This document shows, piece after piece, positions 29,983 through 41,605 of a DNA stretch of 64,000 nt; position 1 is the stretch's first letter; every line of letters begins with the position of its first letter. The DNA is taken from contig CAKMXJ010000011.1 in the NCBI GenBank assembly GCA_928724745.1, positions 248,001 to 312,000 on the forward strand, written 5' to 3'. A program made the translations under genes and the position numbers. The notes beneath the pieces were generated by a model. It saw only the letters and a program-made list of their open reading frames with translations, was not told the origin of the DNA and did no database searches. Source of the stretch: Anthracocystis setariae. Its lineage: Eukaryota > Basidiomycota > Ustilaginomycetes > Ustilaginales > Ustilaginaceae.

Positions 29983-30783
29983 TCAAGTCTTTGTTCGAAT
30001 TCGTTTCGACTTTCTCCTCGGATTCAAGTCCTCTTTCGTATCTTGGGCATCTTTGTCCACGTCTACTTTGCGTTTTTCACCGCTAGTCGATGCTGATTCC
30101 GCCTCCCCTTCCTGGCGTCCTTGGTCGACTTGCAAAGGCGATGTCGGAGCGTGACACATTGCCCACGCTACCATCTCCAACTGCCTACCACTACCCACGC
30201 TCCCCTGCGCATGCAGCGATTTGAGCACCCCAATCGCCTCCGTATAAAATCGCCTGTAGAACGGCACGGTATAATCGATCTTGCTTGGATAGTCTTGGAG
30301 GATATTGACGAGTTCATCGGACTGAAACACGGCCCACTCGGTCCACGTTGCCAAAATCGCCGAACTAGTTGCTGGCCCAACCCCCTTCAACTGCGATAGG
30401 ATCTTGATCCCTTCCTCCACTGCGGCCAGCAGCTCATGCGGGGGGGAGGATTCGAGGGATAAGGTCGAGGCTGCCGAGCGAATGTGGGTTGCGGCACGGT
30501 TGAGAATGTCTTTGCAAGTGGTCGCAGTGTTGGAATTGACGAGCGCGAGGAGGGTGGGACGGTGTTTTTCTCGACAAAGTTTCCAACGCATGAGTCTGAC
30601 CAGATCGGCTTTATCTCGGATCCCTCCAACGTGCGGGAGGGTTTGGTACCATCGATCCAATTCCGCCAACGACTCGCCTGTGTTCGGGGTCGATTTGGTG
30701 GTCGAGGAAGAAGCCTTGTTCATAAGCGCAGAAGGGTACGCCTCCAAACAGCTCCCGATCTGCAAAGTAGTAAGCTCTTCCAT
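29983..30783 (-). CDS. Uncharacterised protein with a helix-hairpin-helix-like motif
   Basis: Function unknown. The start at 30783 (MEELTTLQIGSCLEAYPS) is preferred to 30843. The extra 20 residues of the longer form are read from a CCCCAA repeat and look like leader. The product is 266 residues. Its centre has KILSQLKGVGPATSSAIL, the glycine-rich hairpin of helix-hairpin-helix folds that often contact DNA, but no catalytic glycosylase residues were identified. WTEWAVFQSDELV and a FYTEAIGVLKSL helix follow. The C-terminus is lysine/arginine-rich (PRRKSKRIRTKT), possibly a nuclear signal. It is a paralogue of the facing gene at 29066. Confidence 0.68.
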   Translation of the reverse strand: MEELTTLQIGSCLEAYPSALMNKASSSTTKSTPNTGESLAELDRWYQTLPHVGGIRDKADLVRLMRWKLCREKHRPTLLALVNSNTATTCKDILNRAATHIRSAASTLSLESSPPHELLAAVEEGIKILSQLKGVGPATSSAILATWTEWAVFQSDELVNILQDYPSKIDYTVPFYRRFYTEAIGVLKSLHAQGSVGSGRQLEMVAWAMCHAPTSPLQVDQGRQEGEAESASTSGEKRKVDVDKDAQDTKEDLNPRRKSKRIRTKT

Positions 30784-30786
30784 CCG

Positions 30787-30808
30787 AACCCCAACCCCAA
30801 CCCCAACC
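30787..30808. repeat. Short CCCCAA tandem repeat
   Basis: About three and a half units of CCCCAA lie just upstream of the minus-strand ATG at 30783. The G-rich strand (TTGGGG) could fold as a quadruplex in the leader. It is not the TTAGGG repeat expected of smut telomeres. Confidence 0.7.
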
Positions 30809-30843
30809 ATACCTACAGCTCTCTTCAATACCATCCCTACCAT

Positions 30844-31337
30844 CCGCCGTCGTCGTCGTCAAGATGATAGAAAAAAACCAGAAGAGAGGAGTGGAGAACC
30901 TTCAACCGACTAAAAAGTCAAGCGTCAAAGTGGCCCGTGCACGACCAGTCACAATCGGCTCAATCCGTTTTGTTTTTTTAGCACAAAAAGCAATAATTAT
31001 TTTATTGCCAAAAATTCGAAAGAAAAGACAACAAAAAAAAAAGGAAGCGCACTTACTGTAAAAGGTCATTAAACTCTCACCCTCACCCTCACCATAAGCA
31101 TCACCCAACAACTCTCAGCAAGCGAGGGAGGCAGCAAATCATTAAACGAGATTTACATTGGAAAAAAGCAACGCACAAAGGAACGACCAAGAAACGAAAG
31201 GAGCGGATGGTAGCCTACGACCGAAAAGGCCAGGCAAGAAAAGAAAGAAAAAAAGGCGGGGACAGAGCTGAGCAAAAGAGTGTGCGTGTTGCGTATTCCT
31301 CGACAAGTGGAGATTCTATTTTGGCCTTTTGGGTTGT
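30844..31337. other. Intergenic region between the HhH-like gene and the syntaxin gene
   Basis: These 494 AT- and purine-rich bases lie between the 5' end of the HhH-like gene and the 3' end of the syntaxin gene. No gene or clear element is seen apart from poly-A-rich patches near 31030 and 31240. Confidence 0.5.
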
Positions 31338-32752
31338 CTACATGCCAAGATCAGGCAGAAGATAAGCGGTGGACCTCTTGTGCTCGATCACAAGACCATG
31401 AGCATAGTGAACGCTCCTCTCGACCAGACTCCTCCTGGCATTGTTGTTGCTCTTCTGACCGCAGTTGCCTGGCCTTGTGCAAATGACGGCGGCGACGACG
31501 GCGGCGATGACGACAATAAGGATAATGATGATCCAGAAGCAGATCCACCTCTTCTTCCTCGCCTTCCTGGCCGAATCCACCGCCTTATTCGTGTGCTGCA
31601 GACCTGCCGACATGTCGGTTTCCACCTGCGCGCCTTGCTCCTGGATGACGTTCAGCGCATCGTCCTGCTCGTCGACGAGGATGCTCATCTCGTTGAACAG
31701 CTGCGCCAACTCGGTGATGGTCCTCTCGATGCGCTTGATGTCTTCGTGGCGCTCCTGCACCTCTCGCAACGCGCCTCGCGCCTCGCCGTGCCTGTTGCTG
31801 TTGAGCAGTGCCTGGGAAAAGATCTGACCATTCTGGTCGTCGTCGAGCGCCGCCTTGATTTCTTGTTGAGTGGCGTCGGGCTTGACAATCCTAAACTGCC
31901 TCTCGGCACGCGCGCGGTACTTTTGCCTGTACGACTGTTCCACCTGCTGATAGCGCTGGATGGTCTCCTTGAACCTGTTCTTGACGGCGCCGATCTGGGT
32001 GTTGCGCACGTTCTTGTCGCCACCGGCGGGGATGCGCTTGGTCTGCGTTTCGAGAAGCTTGATGCGGTTCTTGACGCCGTTGGTGAGCGTCGAGGTCTGC
32101 TGTTGGATGGTAACGAGTTGCTGCTCAGCGTACTGGGCGGAAGCTTCGTCCATGTTGTTGAGCGAGCGCGAGTGAAGGTCCGAGATTTTGTTGACGTTGT
32201 CATCGATTTGACGGATAGTGTCTTGGATCTCGGAAATGTCGGTGAAGAACGAGTTCATGTCGCTGGCGGGCTTTTCCGAAGTGACGCTGTGCATCTCATA
32301 GGCTCCGTCTGTTGGCTGGGCGGGAGGCATCTGACCGTAGCCGCCATACTGCTGAGGAGCGGGTTGGCCGTATCCACCCTGATCGTACGCGTTGAAGGCT
32401 GGCTGATGCTGCTGCTGCTGCTGCTGCTGCTGGGGGAAGCCGTGCTGTTGCTGAGAGAAGCCCTGCTGTTGTTGTGGCTGCGCGTACGGGTCCTGTGGAG
32501 CTTGCTGAGGTGCAGGGAAAGAGTGATCGCCATAGCCGTTGTTGCCGCCTCCATAACCTCCGTAGCCGCCAGCCTGCTGGGCCTGTTGGCAAGATCGAAA
32601 CGAAGCAATCAGATTCAAGAGAGAAGAGCACGAAGATCGAGTCAGCTTGGGATGTGTTTGAGCGAAACCGTTGCTGACGACAATGCAATGGTGGCAAGAT
32701 GTCACTCGAAGGAGCTACTTACCCTCATGGCGGCAAGACGATCGCGAGCCAT
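31338..32752 (-). CDS. SSO1: Plasma-membrane syntaxin (SSO-type t-SNARE), two exons
   Basis: This Qa-SNARE drives fusion of secretory vesicles with the plasma membrane. Exon 1 (32723-32752) encodes MARDRLAAMR; the intron has donor GTAAGT and acceptor CAACAG (140 nt). Exon 2 (31338-32582) continues AQQAGGYGG. The total is 424 residues. A glutamine/glycine-rich segment partly written as CAG repeats precedes the Habc bundle (DMNSFFTDISEIQDTIRQID), the SNARE motif (ELAQLFNEMSILVDEQDD) and one membrane span (WICFWIIIILIVVIAAVVAA). Unlike the usual tail-anchored syntaxin, about 46 residues follow the membrane span and should face outside the cell. They contain RR and KR dibasic sites. The first exon was deduced from frame, consensus and the conserved MARDRLAAMR start. 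Confidence 0.93.
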
Positions 32753-33014
32753 GTTGACTAGTTGATCTTAAGCCAAGGACTGCTTTGGGGGGGGGATGAA
32801 TCTCGAAGCCAAATCGATTCGGTGGACCAAAGAATGGTTTGGCGAGAGAGAGGATGGATCCAAAACCTGCTTGGCAGTGAACCTTGATCGTCGAAAGGCA
32901 AGTCGTGACGAAGGAGCGAGTGGTAAGAGGCGGTTGACGGGACGCATGCAAGTTGAGTGGAGACGTGAGCGAAGGGTTGGGCTTACGTCGGAGAAGGCGA
33001 CAAGCCGAGTCTGC

Positions 33015-33057
33015 CTGTGCTGTGCTGTGCTGTGCTGTGCTGTGCTGTGGTGTGCTG
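33015..33057. repeat. (TGTGC)n minisatellite
   Basis: About eight TGTGC units, one of them imperfect, lie about 270 bases upstream of the syntaxin ATG. Confidence 0.85.
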
Positions 33058-33461
33058 CCTTTGGATGGCCCACGTTGGACCAAAGACTAAAGACTGGCGA
33101 GGTGCGTGATCTACATTACTGAAATGAAGCGCATTTTGGCTGCTCACCCTGCAGTCCCAATCCGCCAAATTGTTCTTTTGTAACAGCCAGCGCCAGACTG
33201 ACGCAATAACAATATATATGTGTTCACACTGCGATACAAAATTCATGTCCGGCAGTGGAAATTCCGAGACGATTTTCAAGATTGCACAAATACAGAGTGT
33301 ATTCGTTCTGCGTAAGCTTTAATGATCAGCGTTCGCTCACCGAGAGACACGGCTGAGCACCGAAATGGGCCAGGGCCAGAGCCAGGGTCAAGGCGAGGGC
33401 GTCGGCGTTGAAAGCATGCAGGGGTTCGTGGGTATAGAAAATCGGCGCTTTGAGCCCACAC

Positions 33462-33463
<2 letters not shown>

Positions 33464-33501
<38 letters not shown>

Positions 33502-33570
33502 GCCTCTACACAACATCGGGACGCTCAAGCAAGCAATCCATCCATCCATCCATCCATCCATCCATCCATC
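33464..33570. repeat. 33-T run followed by (ATCC)n
   Basis: An uninterrupted T run (33464-33496) is followed at 33536-33570 by about nine ATCC units. The related GGAT repeat occurs upstream of RVB2 at 37267-37294. Confidence 0.85.
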
Positions 33571-33844
33571 TTGACGACGACAAGTCCAAACTTGAAACCA
33601 AGTGAATGACGCTAAAGTGAGAGGTATCATCGAGTCTCGCTCAGACCTCCAAACGCCATGCCATGTTCGCCACGGAAGTGCAACCGGCTTTCATCTTGTT
33701 GGCGCATCCAATTCCTCACCTGGTTTCAAGCCTCGTTGCTCATTTATCGCACCTAGAAAAGAACCATGCTTCTATAGCGATGAATGAATTGAGTAATGAG
33801 TACAACCACACTTCCACGAGCAAACCGACTGACGCGCACAGACA

Positions 33845-35209
33845 CTATTTTTTCATCTTCTGTCGCTCAACACGCTGCGCCTTGCGCAACTTCTTGTACT
33901 TGTGCTTTCTCATCTTCTTCCTCCTCTTCCTCCTCACGCTATCCATCATCACATTGTGAGCTTCCAGCATGGGGCTCACCTTGACCAACCTGCTTGCTGC
34001 CACGCGCTCGAGCTGAGCATCGAGCTTGGTGGTGTCCACCACCTTGTTCATCTGTTGAGGATCGTTAAGAGCCACCGCATCCATCTGAGCAACCAGCTTG
34101 TCCCACTTGAGTGCGAGCGGAAGCGTGGATTGAACCAGCGCGTGCGAGAGCATCAGGTTGGGGTCATCGTCGGTGAAGAACACGCTGGTCGCCACACGAG
34201 CTCGTTCGGTCTGGTCGACAGCGTCAAGCGCAGCATCATCGGTAGTGGGAGCAGGTGGTGCCTCGTATGCACGTCCCTTTTCAGCAAGGTACGTAGCTAC
34301 ACCGCGCGACCATTCCGGAGACGCTCCGTGAGGCTCGCCCAAGATGACCAGATCTGCCTCAGCACCGAGCTTGCGTGCAGCCTCGGGATCCTCTCCGCGC
34401 TCGATAGCGTTCTGTACCGCTTCCTCCTCTTCCTCCTTGATGCGTTCCTCTTCTTCCAACTTGGCCGACTCGACCGCGACGCGATCCGATGCAGGGTTAA
34501 AAGTGGACACGAGCCATCGTGTTGGTTCGTTGTCAGCCGCGCCCACGTTGATGGATTGCTGCTCGATGCCAGCGAGACCGTCGATGAGCTCATTGAATCG
34601 CTCGGGCGCAATGGTACGCATTCGTCGCCTCCACTGCTGTTGTGTCTCGCTGCCAAAATTACCAAACGTGGCCAGTGAACCGTCCGAAGTCAAGATCGCA
34701 GTCAAAGACCCGCCAGAGGCTGACGTAGAGCCAAAGCTACGCTTAGGGCGCGGAGGCAGCATCTCGTGTTGAAGCAAAGGTCGTTCGTTGGCGAAAAAGT
34801 TTTCCCATGCTATGCTCGCCAGAGACGATGGAGGAGGGTTGGCGGGAGCAACACTGCTCTTGGTGAGACGCGAAGCAGCCACCTTGACCTTGACGATCGA
34901 AGAGGGTGATGTAGAGGAGAGGCGGTTGTCGGTCGCAGTGGAACTAGATGCGGACGAAGACGATGATGCTGCCGAATTGTTGTTACCGGACGACGAAGCA
35001 TTGCCACCATTGGAAGCTGCAGAGGAGCCGTTGGACGATTTGAGCACTGTCGTCGAGACACGACGAGAAGCTGAGCGGGTGGAGCGAGGGCCGCAGCTCG
35101 AGATAAAGCTCCTCACTGTTGAAGCGGGATTGGCCATGGCTGATGCATTGCTCCTGGGCGTAGCCGTCTGCCTGAACAGCGCCCGGGCATGAATGGAACG
35201 CGCACGCAT
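33845..35209 (-). CDS. Mitochondrial ribosomal protein mS38 / COX24-like
   Basis: The last 35 or so residues (SVRRKRRKKMRKHKYKKLRK and following) are the strongly basic signature of mS38 (yeast Cox24/Qri5, human AURKAIP1), a small-subunit mitoribosomal protein needed for cytochrome oxidase expression. The 454-residue protein starts at 35209 with an arginine/alanine-rich presequence (MRARSIHARALFRQ). Serine/asparagine-rich low-complexity sequence fills residues 30-90. The middle (about 110-400) is fungus-specific. The frame is open to 35419 but upstream codons have no protein-like character. Length is much greater than the human homologue, as is common in fungi. The call rests on the C-terminal motif only. 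Confidence 0.78.
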   Translation of the reverse strand: MRARSIHARALFRQTATPRSNASAMANPASTVRSFISSCGPRSTRSASRRVSTTVLKSSNGSSAASNGGNASSSGNNNSAASSSSSASSSTATDNRLSSTSPSSIVKVKVAASRLTKSSVAPANPPPSSLASIAWENFFANERPLLQHEMLPPRPKRSFGSTSASGGSLTAILTSDGSLATFGNFGSETQQQWRRRMRTIAPERFNELIDGLAGIEQQSINVGAADNEPTRWLVSTFNPASDRVAVESAKLEEEERIKEEEEEAVQNAIERGEDPEAARKLGAEADLVILGEPHGASPEWSRGVATYLAEKGRAYEAPPAPTTDDAALDAVDQTERARVATSVFFTDDDPNLMLSHALVQSTLPLALKWDKLVAQMDAVALNDPQQMNKVVDTTKLDAQLERVAASRLVKVSPMLEAHNVMMDSVRRKRRKKMRKHKYKKLRKAQRVERQKMKK

Positions 35210-35480
35210 CGTAGGCAGATCTCTCAGCTGCACCGATTTCGACCTAAGTACGATGTAGTGCCAGCTTTGACGTGAGAGGGGTCGGATCGAAGGAGTGCTG
35301 ACAGCACGTATCGATGCAAAGGAAAAAAAAAGGGTTGCCGCAGAATCGAACGTCGAAATGGCTGATGCGAGAGATACTGGTGGCAATGATAACGGTAGCG
35401 ACGGCGAAAGAAAAAGCAAGCAAAAGTTGTTTCGTGCGCAGCAAACTCGGCTCCTAACGATAAGAAACAGTCAGAGAGAG

Positions 35481-35512
<32 letters not shown>

Positions 35513-35776
35513 CGCTTTGATTTTTCTTTTCTTTTCTAGTTTTTCGAGAAAGCTCTGTTAGAACCGCACAAAAGCGTGGCGCGTGATTCGATTGTTGTCG
35601 ATCACCCTGCTCAATTTTGCTGAGCCACATGACCGTGGCATTGAACCTTGCAAAACGTTGGCATGTTGTGGTACTGTCCTATTAGAACCAGCTCTTGAAC
35701 ATTGTGTGCAGTTGATCTATCAGACTATGGACTTTGTTGTGAAAGGAGTAAAAATACAGGAAATGACGAAACACTT
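35210..35776. other. Intergenic region between mS38-like and RVB2
   Basis: These 567 bases hold a (GA)n tract at 35486-35512 followed by a TTTTC-rich stretch. Both flanking genes run on the minus strand, so this is the mS38 promoter and the RVB2 3' region. No gene is seen. Confidence 0.55.
35486..35512. repeat. (AG)n microsatellite
   Basis: About thirteen AG dinucleotides, upstream of the mS38-like gene. Confidence 0.85.
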
Positions 35777-37487
<1,711 letters not shown>

Positions 37488-39989
37488 ATGACAATATCGA
37501 CTGCTGCAGACACGATCGGCGGGCCAATGCAGTCACCCATACCACTCGACGACCATGCTGCTTCCAAGCAGATCGCTCAGCTTACCGACATTTCCAAGCT
37601 CACCTGCCGCTCAGCTGTACTCCAAGCGCTTTCCGACCTCTCCAGCTACTCTTGCTCGCTCCAAGCTGAGCTCGACTCTCTGTTTGAAGAGTCTGAGCCA
37701 GTTGTCGCCGATGCGCGTCGTTCCATCTCGTCATTAGCGCCGCAATTGCAGCTCGTTCAGGAGGAGGCCCATGTGCTTGACCGCCGTCTCCAGAGCTCCG
37801 CCTCCGTTGCCAAGCGCATCTCTGAACGTGTTCGACTGCTCGATGAAGAACGCAAACGTATCGCTCTTGCTACTCAGTGGGCTCTCAGTGTGGCCGATCT
37901 CAAGTCCTCCCTCACCCTGCTTGCTTCCGCCGTCGAGCATCGAGACTGGGACATGGCCACTATGCACTGCCGCCGAGCACTCGCCATCGACCCTACCATT
38001 CGCTCTTCCAAATTCGCTGCTGCCGTCGTACCTACCACCGATCTACCCGAGCCACCAGAAACAACGCTGCTCGAACTACGCAAGACCATGCTCGCCGCCT
38101 TCACCGATGCCTTTATCAAATCCACCCAGAACAAGGACCAGAAAGAAGCATCGAGGTTTTTCAAGCTCTTCCCACAGGTCGGCTGGAAGAAGGAGGGTCT
38201 CGACGTCTATAGTTCCTTCGCTCGATCCATGGTACGCGAAAACGGTCGCTCCATCTCGGACGCTCTCGGCTCGGGCAAAGCGCAGCATCCTACACACTTT
38301 GCGCTGCTTCTCACTTCGCTGTTCGAGCACCTCGCTATGCTGATCGACATGCACCAGCCCGTGGTGGATCGACACTACGGAGTAGGTCATTTCCGTCATG
38401 GTGTCATGCCTGGATTGCAAGACGAGTGCGATCGGCTCGGTCATCGCATCATGGATTCCTGGCGTGAAGATCGCAATGTCAGGCGACGGTTGGACGAAGT
38501 ACAAGCATACCGCTTCACCAGCGCTGTTACGGCGAGCAAGACGCAACAGTCGACCTTCAAGGCTTCCTTTGGTGTACCCGGCAGGACGGCCAGTCCCGTA
38601 GCAGGCTCTACCGCCAATAGCTCTTTCGACGAGCCCTCTGGTCCCGACGGCAGACAAGTCGACCGCATCCTCACCGAGCTCGCCGCCATGTCTTCCAGAT
38701 GGGGTCTCTACCGCCGCTTTTTGCAAGGTCGACTCGCAACAGAGCAGCAAGACGAAGACGATTCCAAGATGCTCCAAGAGCAACGCGCTGCGCAGGCTGA
38801 TGAGCCTCTGAAGGATTTTCGCCGCACCTCGCTCGACCGACGCAACTCAACCACCTCCACCGTTGCCTCGTCGCTCGGCGATGCAGACGACATGACGATT
38901 CAGCTCGAACAGGTAGACATTGCTGGCGAGTCCAAGCTGGGTCAAGAAGTGCTCGAGTCGATGAAAACCACGTACATGCCTATGGAAACCTGGTATCTGC
39001 GCAACAGTCTCGAAAAGGCGTTCCGCATCGATCAGCCCGACACGGTGTCGCGGCCGTACACGTCGTCGATCCTGGACGATGCGTTCTACGTGCTGCGTAC
39101 CGTGCTGGCACGCATCCTGTCCACGTCTTCGCTCAGCGTGCTCAACGACATGGTGAGTGTAGTCAAGGCGGCGGTCGAGCACGATTACATCGAGCTGATC
39201 GTGCGCAAGATGGAGACGCTGTGGCGAAGTATTTCGGGCTCCATGACGGTGGATGGGCCGAGAAAGGAGGCAGCGAGTAGGGAGATGCGCGTTGTGTTTA
39301 TCACGTATCTCAATGTGCTGGATGTGAGTTCCAACTATATGGCGAGGGTGTTGGGCGAGGTGGGCAATGAGCAGGTGTTGGCTCGGTCGTTTGAGTCGGG
39401 CGAGCTGGATGAGGCTTCGGCGGCGATTCATTCGTTGTATGCTTTGGTCAATCGGTTCCGTTCGTCGCTTCGGACCGAGATCGAACATCTGTTTACGCAG
39501 CTCACCGCCTCTCGGTTGGGCGGTTTGTTGGTGGACACGTATAAGGACGTGACGTATGTGTTGGATGATGAGGCGTATTCGGCTGCCGAGTCGCGCGACT
39601 GGGTTCGACGCAGGTTCGTCAAGGGCTGGGAACATCTCTTGCACCATTTCCGTGGCGCGTTCACCGATGCCAACTTGAACACGTATGTAGGTATGGCGTT
39701 GGATGCGTTGCTCAAGCCGTGGGAGAAGATGGTGATGGGCATGCGCTTTACCGAACTCGGCGCACTCAAATTCGATAAGGATCTAAGAGCCGTGATCGGG
39801 TTCATCACTGGTCAGACCAATCTACCGGTCAGGGACAAGTTCTCTCGGTTGCAGCAGATCAGTTATGTACTCAACCTGGATGCAGGCGAGGAGGAGTCGG
39901 ATCTGTACCAGAATGCCGTCAGCAGCGGCATCTCGTGGCGACTCAGTATGGCCGAGGTCAAGGTGGTCAGGTCGCTCAGGATCGCCTAA
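37488..39989 (+). CDS. COG4: Conserved oligomeric Golgi complex subunit 4
   Basis: Cog4 is a lobe A subunit of the COG tether, which works in retrograde transport within the Golgi and binds SNAREs and the SM protein Sly1. The 833-residue protein has the N-terminal helical region (LQAELDSLFEESEPVVADAR; SERVRLLDEERKRIALA). The central part carries LDDAFYVLRTVLARILS and YMARVLGE. The C-terminal domain ends with FDKDLRAVIGFITGQTNLPV, RDKFSRLQQISYVLNLD and SWRLSMAEVKVVRSLRI, all COG4 signatures. A serine-rich low-complexity insert lies near residues 345-385. It is a single exon and converges on NUF2 with 209 bases between stops. Confidence 0.94.
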   Translation: MTISTAADTIGGPMQSPIPLDDHAASKQIAQLTDISKLTCRSAVLQALSDLSSYSCSLQAELDSLFEESEPVVADARRSISSLAPQLQLVQEEAHVLDRRLQSSASVAKRISERVRLLDEERKRIALATQWALSVADLKSSLTLLASAVEHRDWDMATMHCRRALAIDPTIRSSKFAAAVVPTTDLPEPPETTLLELRKTMLAAFTDAFIKSTQNKDQKEASRFFKLFPQVGWKKEGLDVYSSFARSMVRENGRSISDALGSGKAQHPTHFALLLTSLFEHLAMLIDMHQPVVDRHYGVGHFRHGVMPGLQDECDRLGHRIMDSWREDRNVRRRLDEVQAYRFTSAVTASKTQQSTFKASFGVPGRTASPVAGSTANSSFDEPSGPDGRQVDRILTELAAMSSRWGLYRRFLQGRLATEQQDEDDSKMLQEQRAAQADEPLKDFRRTSLDRRNSTTSTVASSLGDADDMTIQLEQVDIAGESKLGQEVLESMKTTYMPMETWYLRNSLEKAFRIDQPDTVSRPYTSSILDDAFYVLRTVLARILSTSSLSVLNDMVSVVKAAVEHDYIELIVRKMETLWRSISGSMTVDGPRKEAASREMRVVFITYLNVLDVSSNYMARVLGEVGNEQVLARSFESGELDEASAAIHSLYALVNRFRSSLRTEIEHLFTQLTASRLGGLLVDTYKDVTYVLDDEAYSAAESRDWVRRRFVKGWEHLLHHFRGAFTDANLNTYVGMALDALLKPWEKMVMGMRFTELGALKFDKDLRAVIGFITGQTNLPVRDKFSRLQQISYVLNLDAGEEESDLYQNAVSSGISWRLSMAEVKVVRSLRIA

Positions 39990-40198
39990 AGCGGTCAATG
40001 TCATGTTATGCCAACATTGCCAACGATCCAGAGCTGTGTCACATGCCATGTGTGGAAGGTCGAGTGAATAGTATTACAAATACAAAGATGCGTCAAGGTT
40101 AGGGGGCGAGTACAAAAACAGCAAACAGGAGGCAGCCTTAACCGAGGTATACAGAGAGGAGGGCGACAAAGCGAGACAGATGCAGGATGATGAGTAGG

Positions 40199-41605
40199 TC
40201 AAACCTCGAACCTTTCAAGCTGCAAAGCGTTTGTCAAGGAAGTAATGTAAAGACGGACGGCGGTCTCGACAGCATCCTTCTGTCGGATCATTTTCTTCTG
40301 ATAGCCCTCGTACGCCTCTTCGAGTTCGGCCATCTTGGCCTCGATCTTCTCGCTCTCAAGATTTTTGATCTCGGCGATCTTGTTGGTCCTGATCCTCTCG
40401 TTCTTGGCGTGTTCGAATTCGGCCTGCAGGTTCTGCATCTTGTTGGTGTGTTTTTCGGTGATATCCATGAGCGTCTTTCGATTTCGATTCTGTTTATCTT
40501 CGAGACGTTTCATTTCGTACTCGGTCATTTCGAGCGAGTGTTTGAGCGATGCAAGCTGGTTGTTGATGCCTTGCGAGAGTGCTTGCAGGTCGGTTTGGTT
40601 CTGAACTTCTTCCTTGCCCTTGACGATTTCGAGGTTGACTTCGTGCATGGCGTTCATGCACGCTTCCAGGTCGTTGGACAGCGTCTCTAGCGTCTCGAGG
40701 TTGCGTTTGAACTCTTCGACCTTCTTGAGCGTCTCTTGCAGCGAAACGGTATCTTTGTCTAGTTGCTCGCCCAGCTCGCGTACACTGTTCTTCATCTTGC
40801 TCGGACTGGACACGACGCGCGCTTCCAGGTAGGTGATCTTTTCGAGGATCTGGAACTTTTCCTGTGCCAACTCGGCATGCTTGATGGCGAGGCCGTCTTT
40901 GCGCTTTTTGAGCTCTTCGAGCTCCTCGATGGTTTGCTTCTGCTGGTTTCGGGCTGCCAGCAGATTGTCGGTGATCTCTGCATTGATGCGTTGGAGCTCT
41001 TTGACTTTGGGCTCGTCCAGTTGACGTTCGGCTTTGAATCGTGCGAGCTCGCTGCGTTGGCGGTCAATGTCATCCTCGATCTCGTTGCGCTTGTTCTCCA
41101 AGTCCTCGCATCCAGTGACGAGCTCCTCAAACTCTACAATGCGGTCGGAGCGGAATCGATAAAAGTTGACGAGCGCCGACATCTGACGCCGAAAGCGCTT
41201 GGGGTTGGGTCGGGTAAGATCCTGCAAGGTGAAATCGTAGAGCGTGGCGGCATTCATCATATCCTTGACTTCGCGGAAAAACATGAGCATCTGCAAGCCA
41301 TCCTCGTACAGTTCTCGATACTCGAGCGTACCAAGCGCATCGTGTCGACGCGAGTCCATCATCTCGGTCGTGGTTCCGGACAGGCATTCGAGGAAAGCAA
41401 CAAACACCCTGTGAGCGACGTGACCCTGTGGCTTTTGCAGATCGTCGGGAGAGATGGAAAGACCCATTTCAGAGAGGACGCCGAGTAATTCGTCATTTTT
41501 GACCATGGGAAACGAGGAATAGTTGCCCTCGCCTTTGATTTTGGCGGCATCAGGTGGGATGCGCGCCGAAGACGAGGCAAAGGATGGGTTGATGGCCGAT
41601 GCCAT
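40199..41605 (-). CDS. NUF2: Kinetochore protein NUF2 (Ndc80 complex)
   Basis: Nuf2 pairs with Ndc80 to form the microtubule-binding end of the outer kinetochore. The 468-residue protein has the N-terminal calponin-homology-type domain (FPMVKNDELLGVLSEMGLSI, TLYDFTLQDLTRPNPKRFRR, QMSALVNFYRFR). From about residue 160 to near the end it is continuous coiled coil rich in E, K, L and Q. Length agrees with yeast Nuf2 (451). It is a single exon. The start at 41605 is followed by only about 35 residues before the folded domain, as usual. It diverges from a methyltransferase gene. Confidence 0.95.
   Translation of the reverse strand: MASAINPSFASSSARIPPDAAKIKGEGNYSSFPMVKNDELLGVLSEMGLSISPDDLQKPQGHVAHRVFVAFLECLSGTTTEMMDSRRHDALGTLEYRELYEDGLQMLMFFREVKDMMNAATLYDFTLQDLTRPNPKRFRRQMSALVNFYRFRSDRIVEFEELVTGCEDLENKRNEIEDDIDRQRSELARFKAERQLDEPKVKELQRINAEITDNLLAARNQQKQTIEELEELKKRKDGLAIKHAELAQEKFQILEKITYLEARVVSSPSKMKNSVRELGEQLDKDTVSLQETLKKVEEFKRNLETLETLSNDLEACMNAMHEVNLEIVKGKEEVQNQTDLQALSQGINNQLASLKHSLEMTEYEMKRLEDKQNRNRKTLMDITEKHTNKMQNLQAEFEHAKNERIRTNKIAEIKNLESEKIEAKMAELEEAYEGYQKKMIRQKDAVETAVRLYITSLTNALQLERFEV

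Larger units (their letters stand above)
32753..33844. other. Repeat-rich intergenic region upstream of the syntaxin gene
   Basis: This 1092-bp gap lies between the 5' end of the syntaxin gene and the 3' end of the mS38-like gene. It carries TGTGC, poly-T and ATCC repeats and no credible coding frame. Confidence 0.55.

Noticed and set aside
30787..30808. Interstitial telomere
   Set aside because: CCCCAA units are too few and differ from the TTAGGG-type repeat expected in smut fungi.
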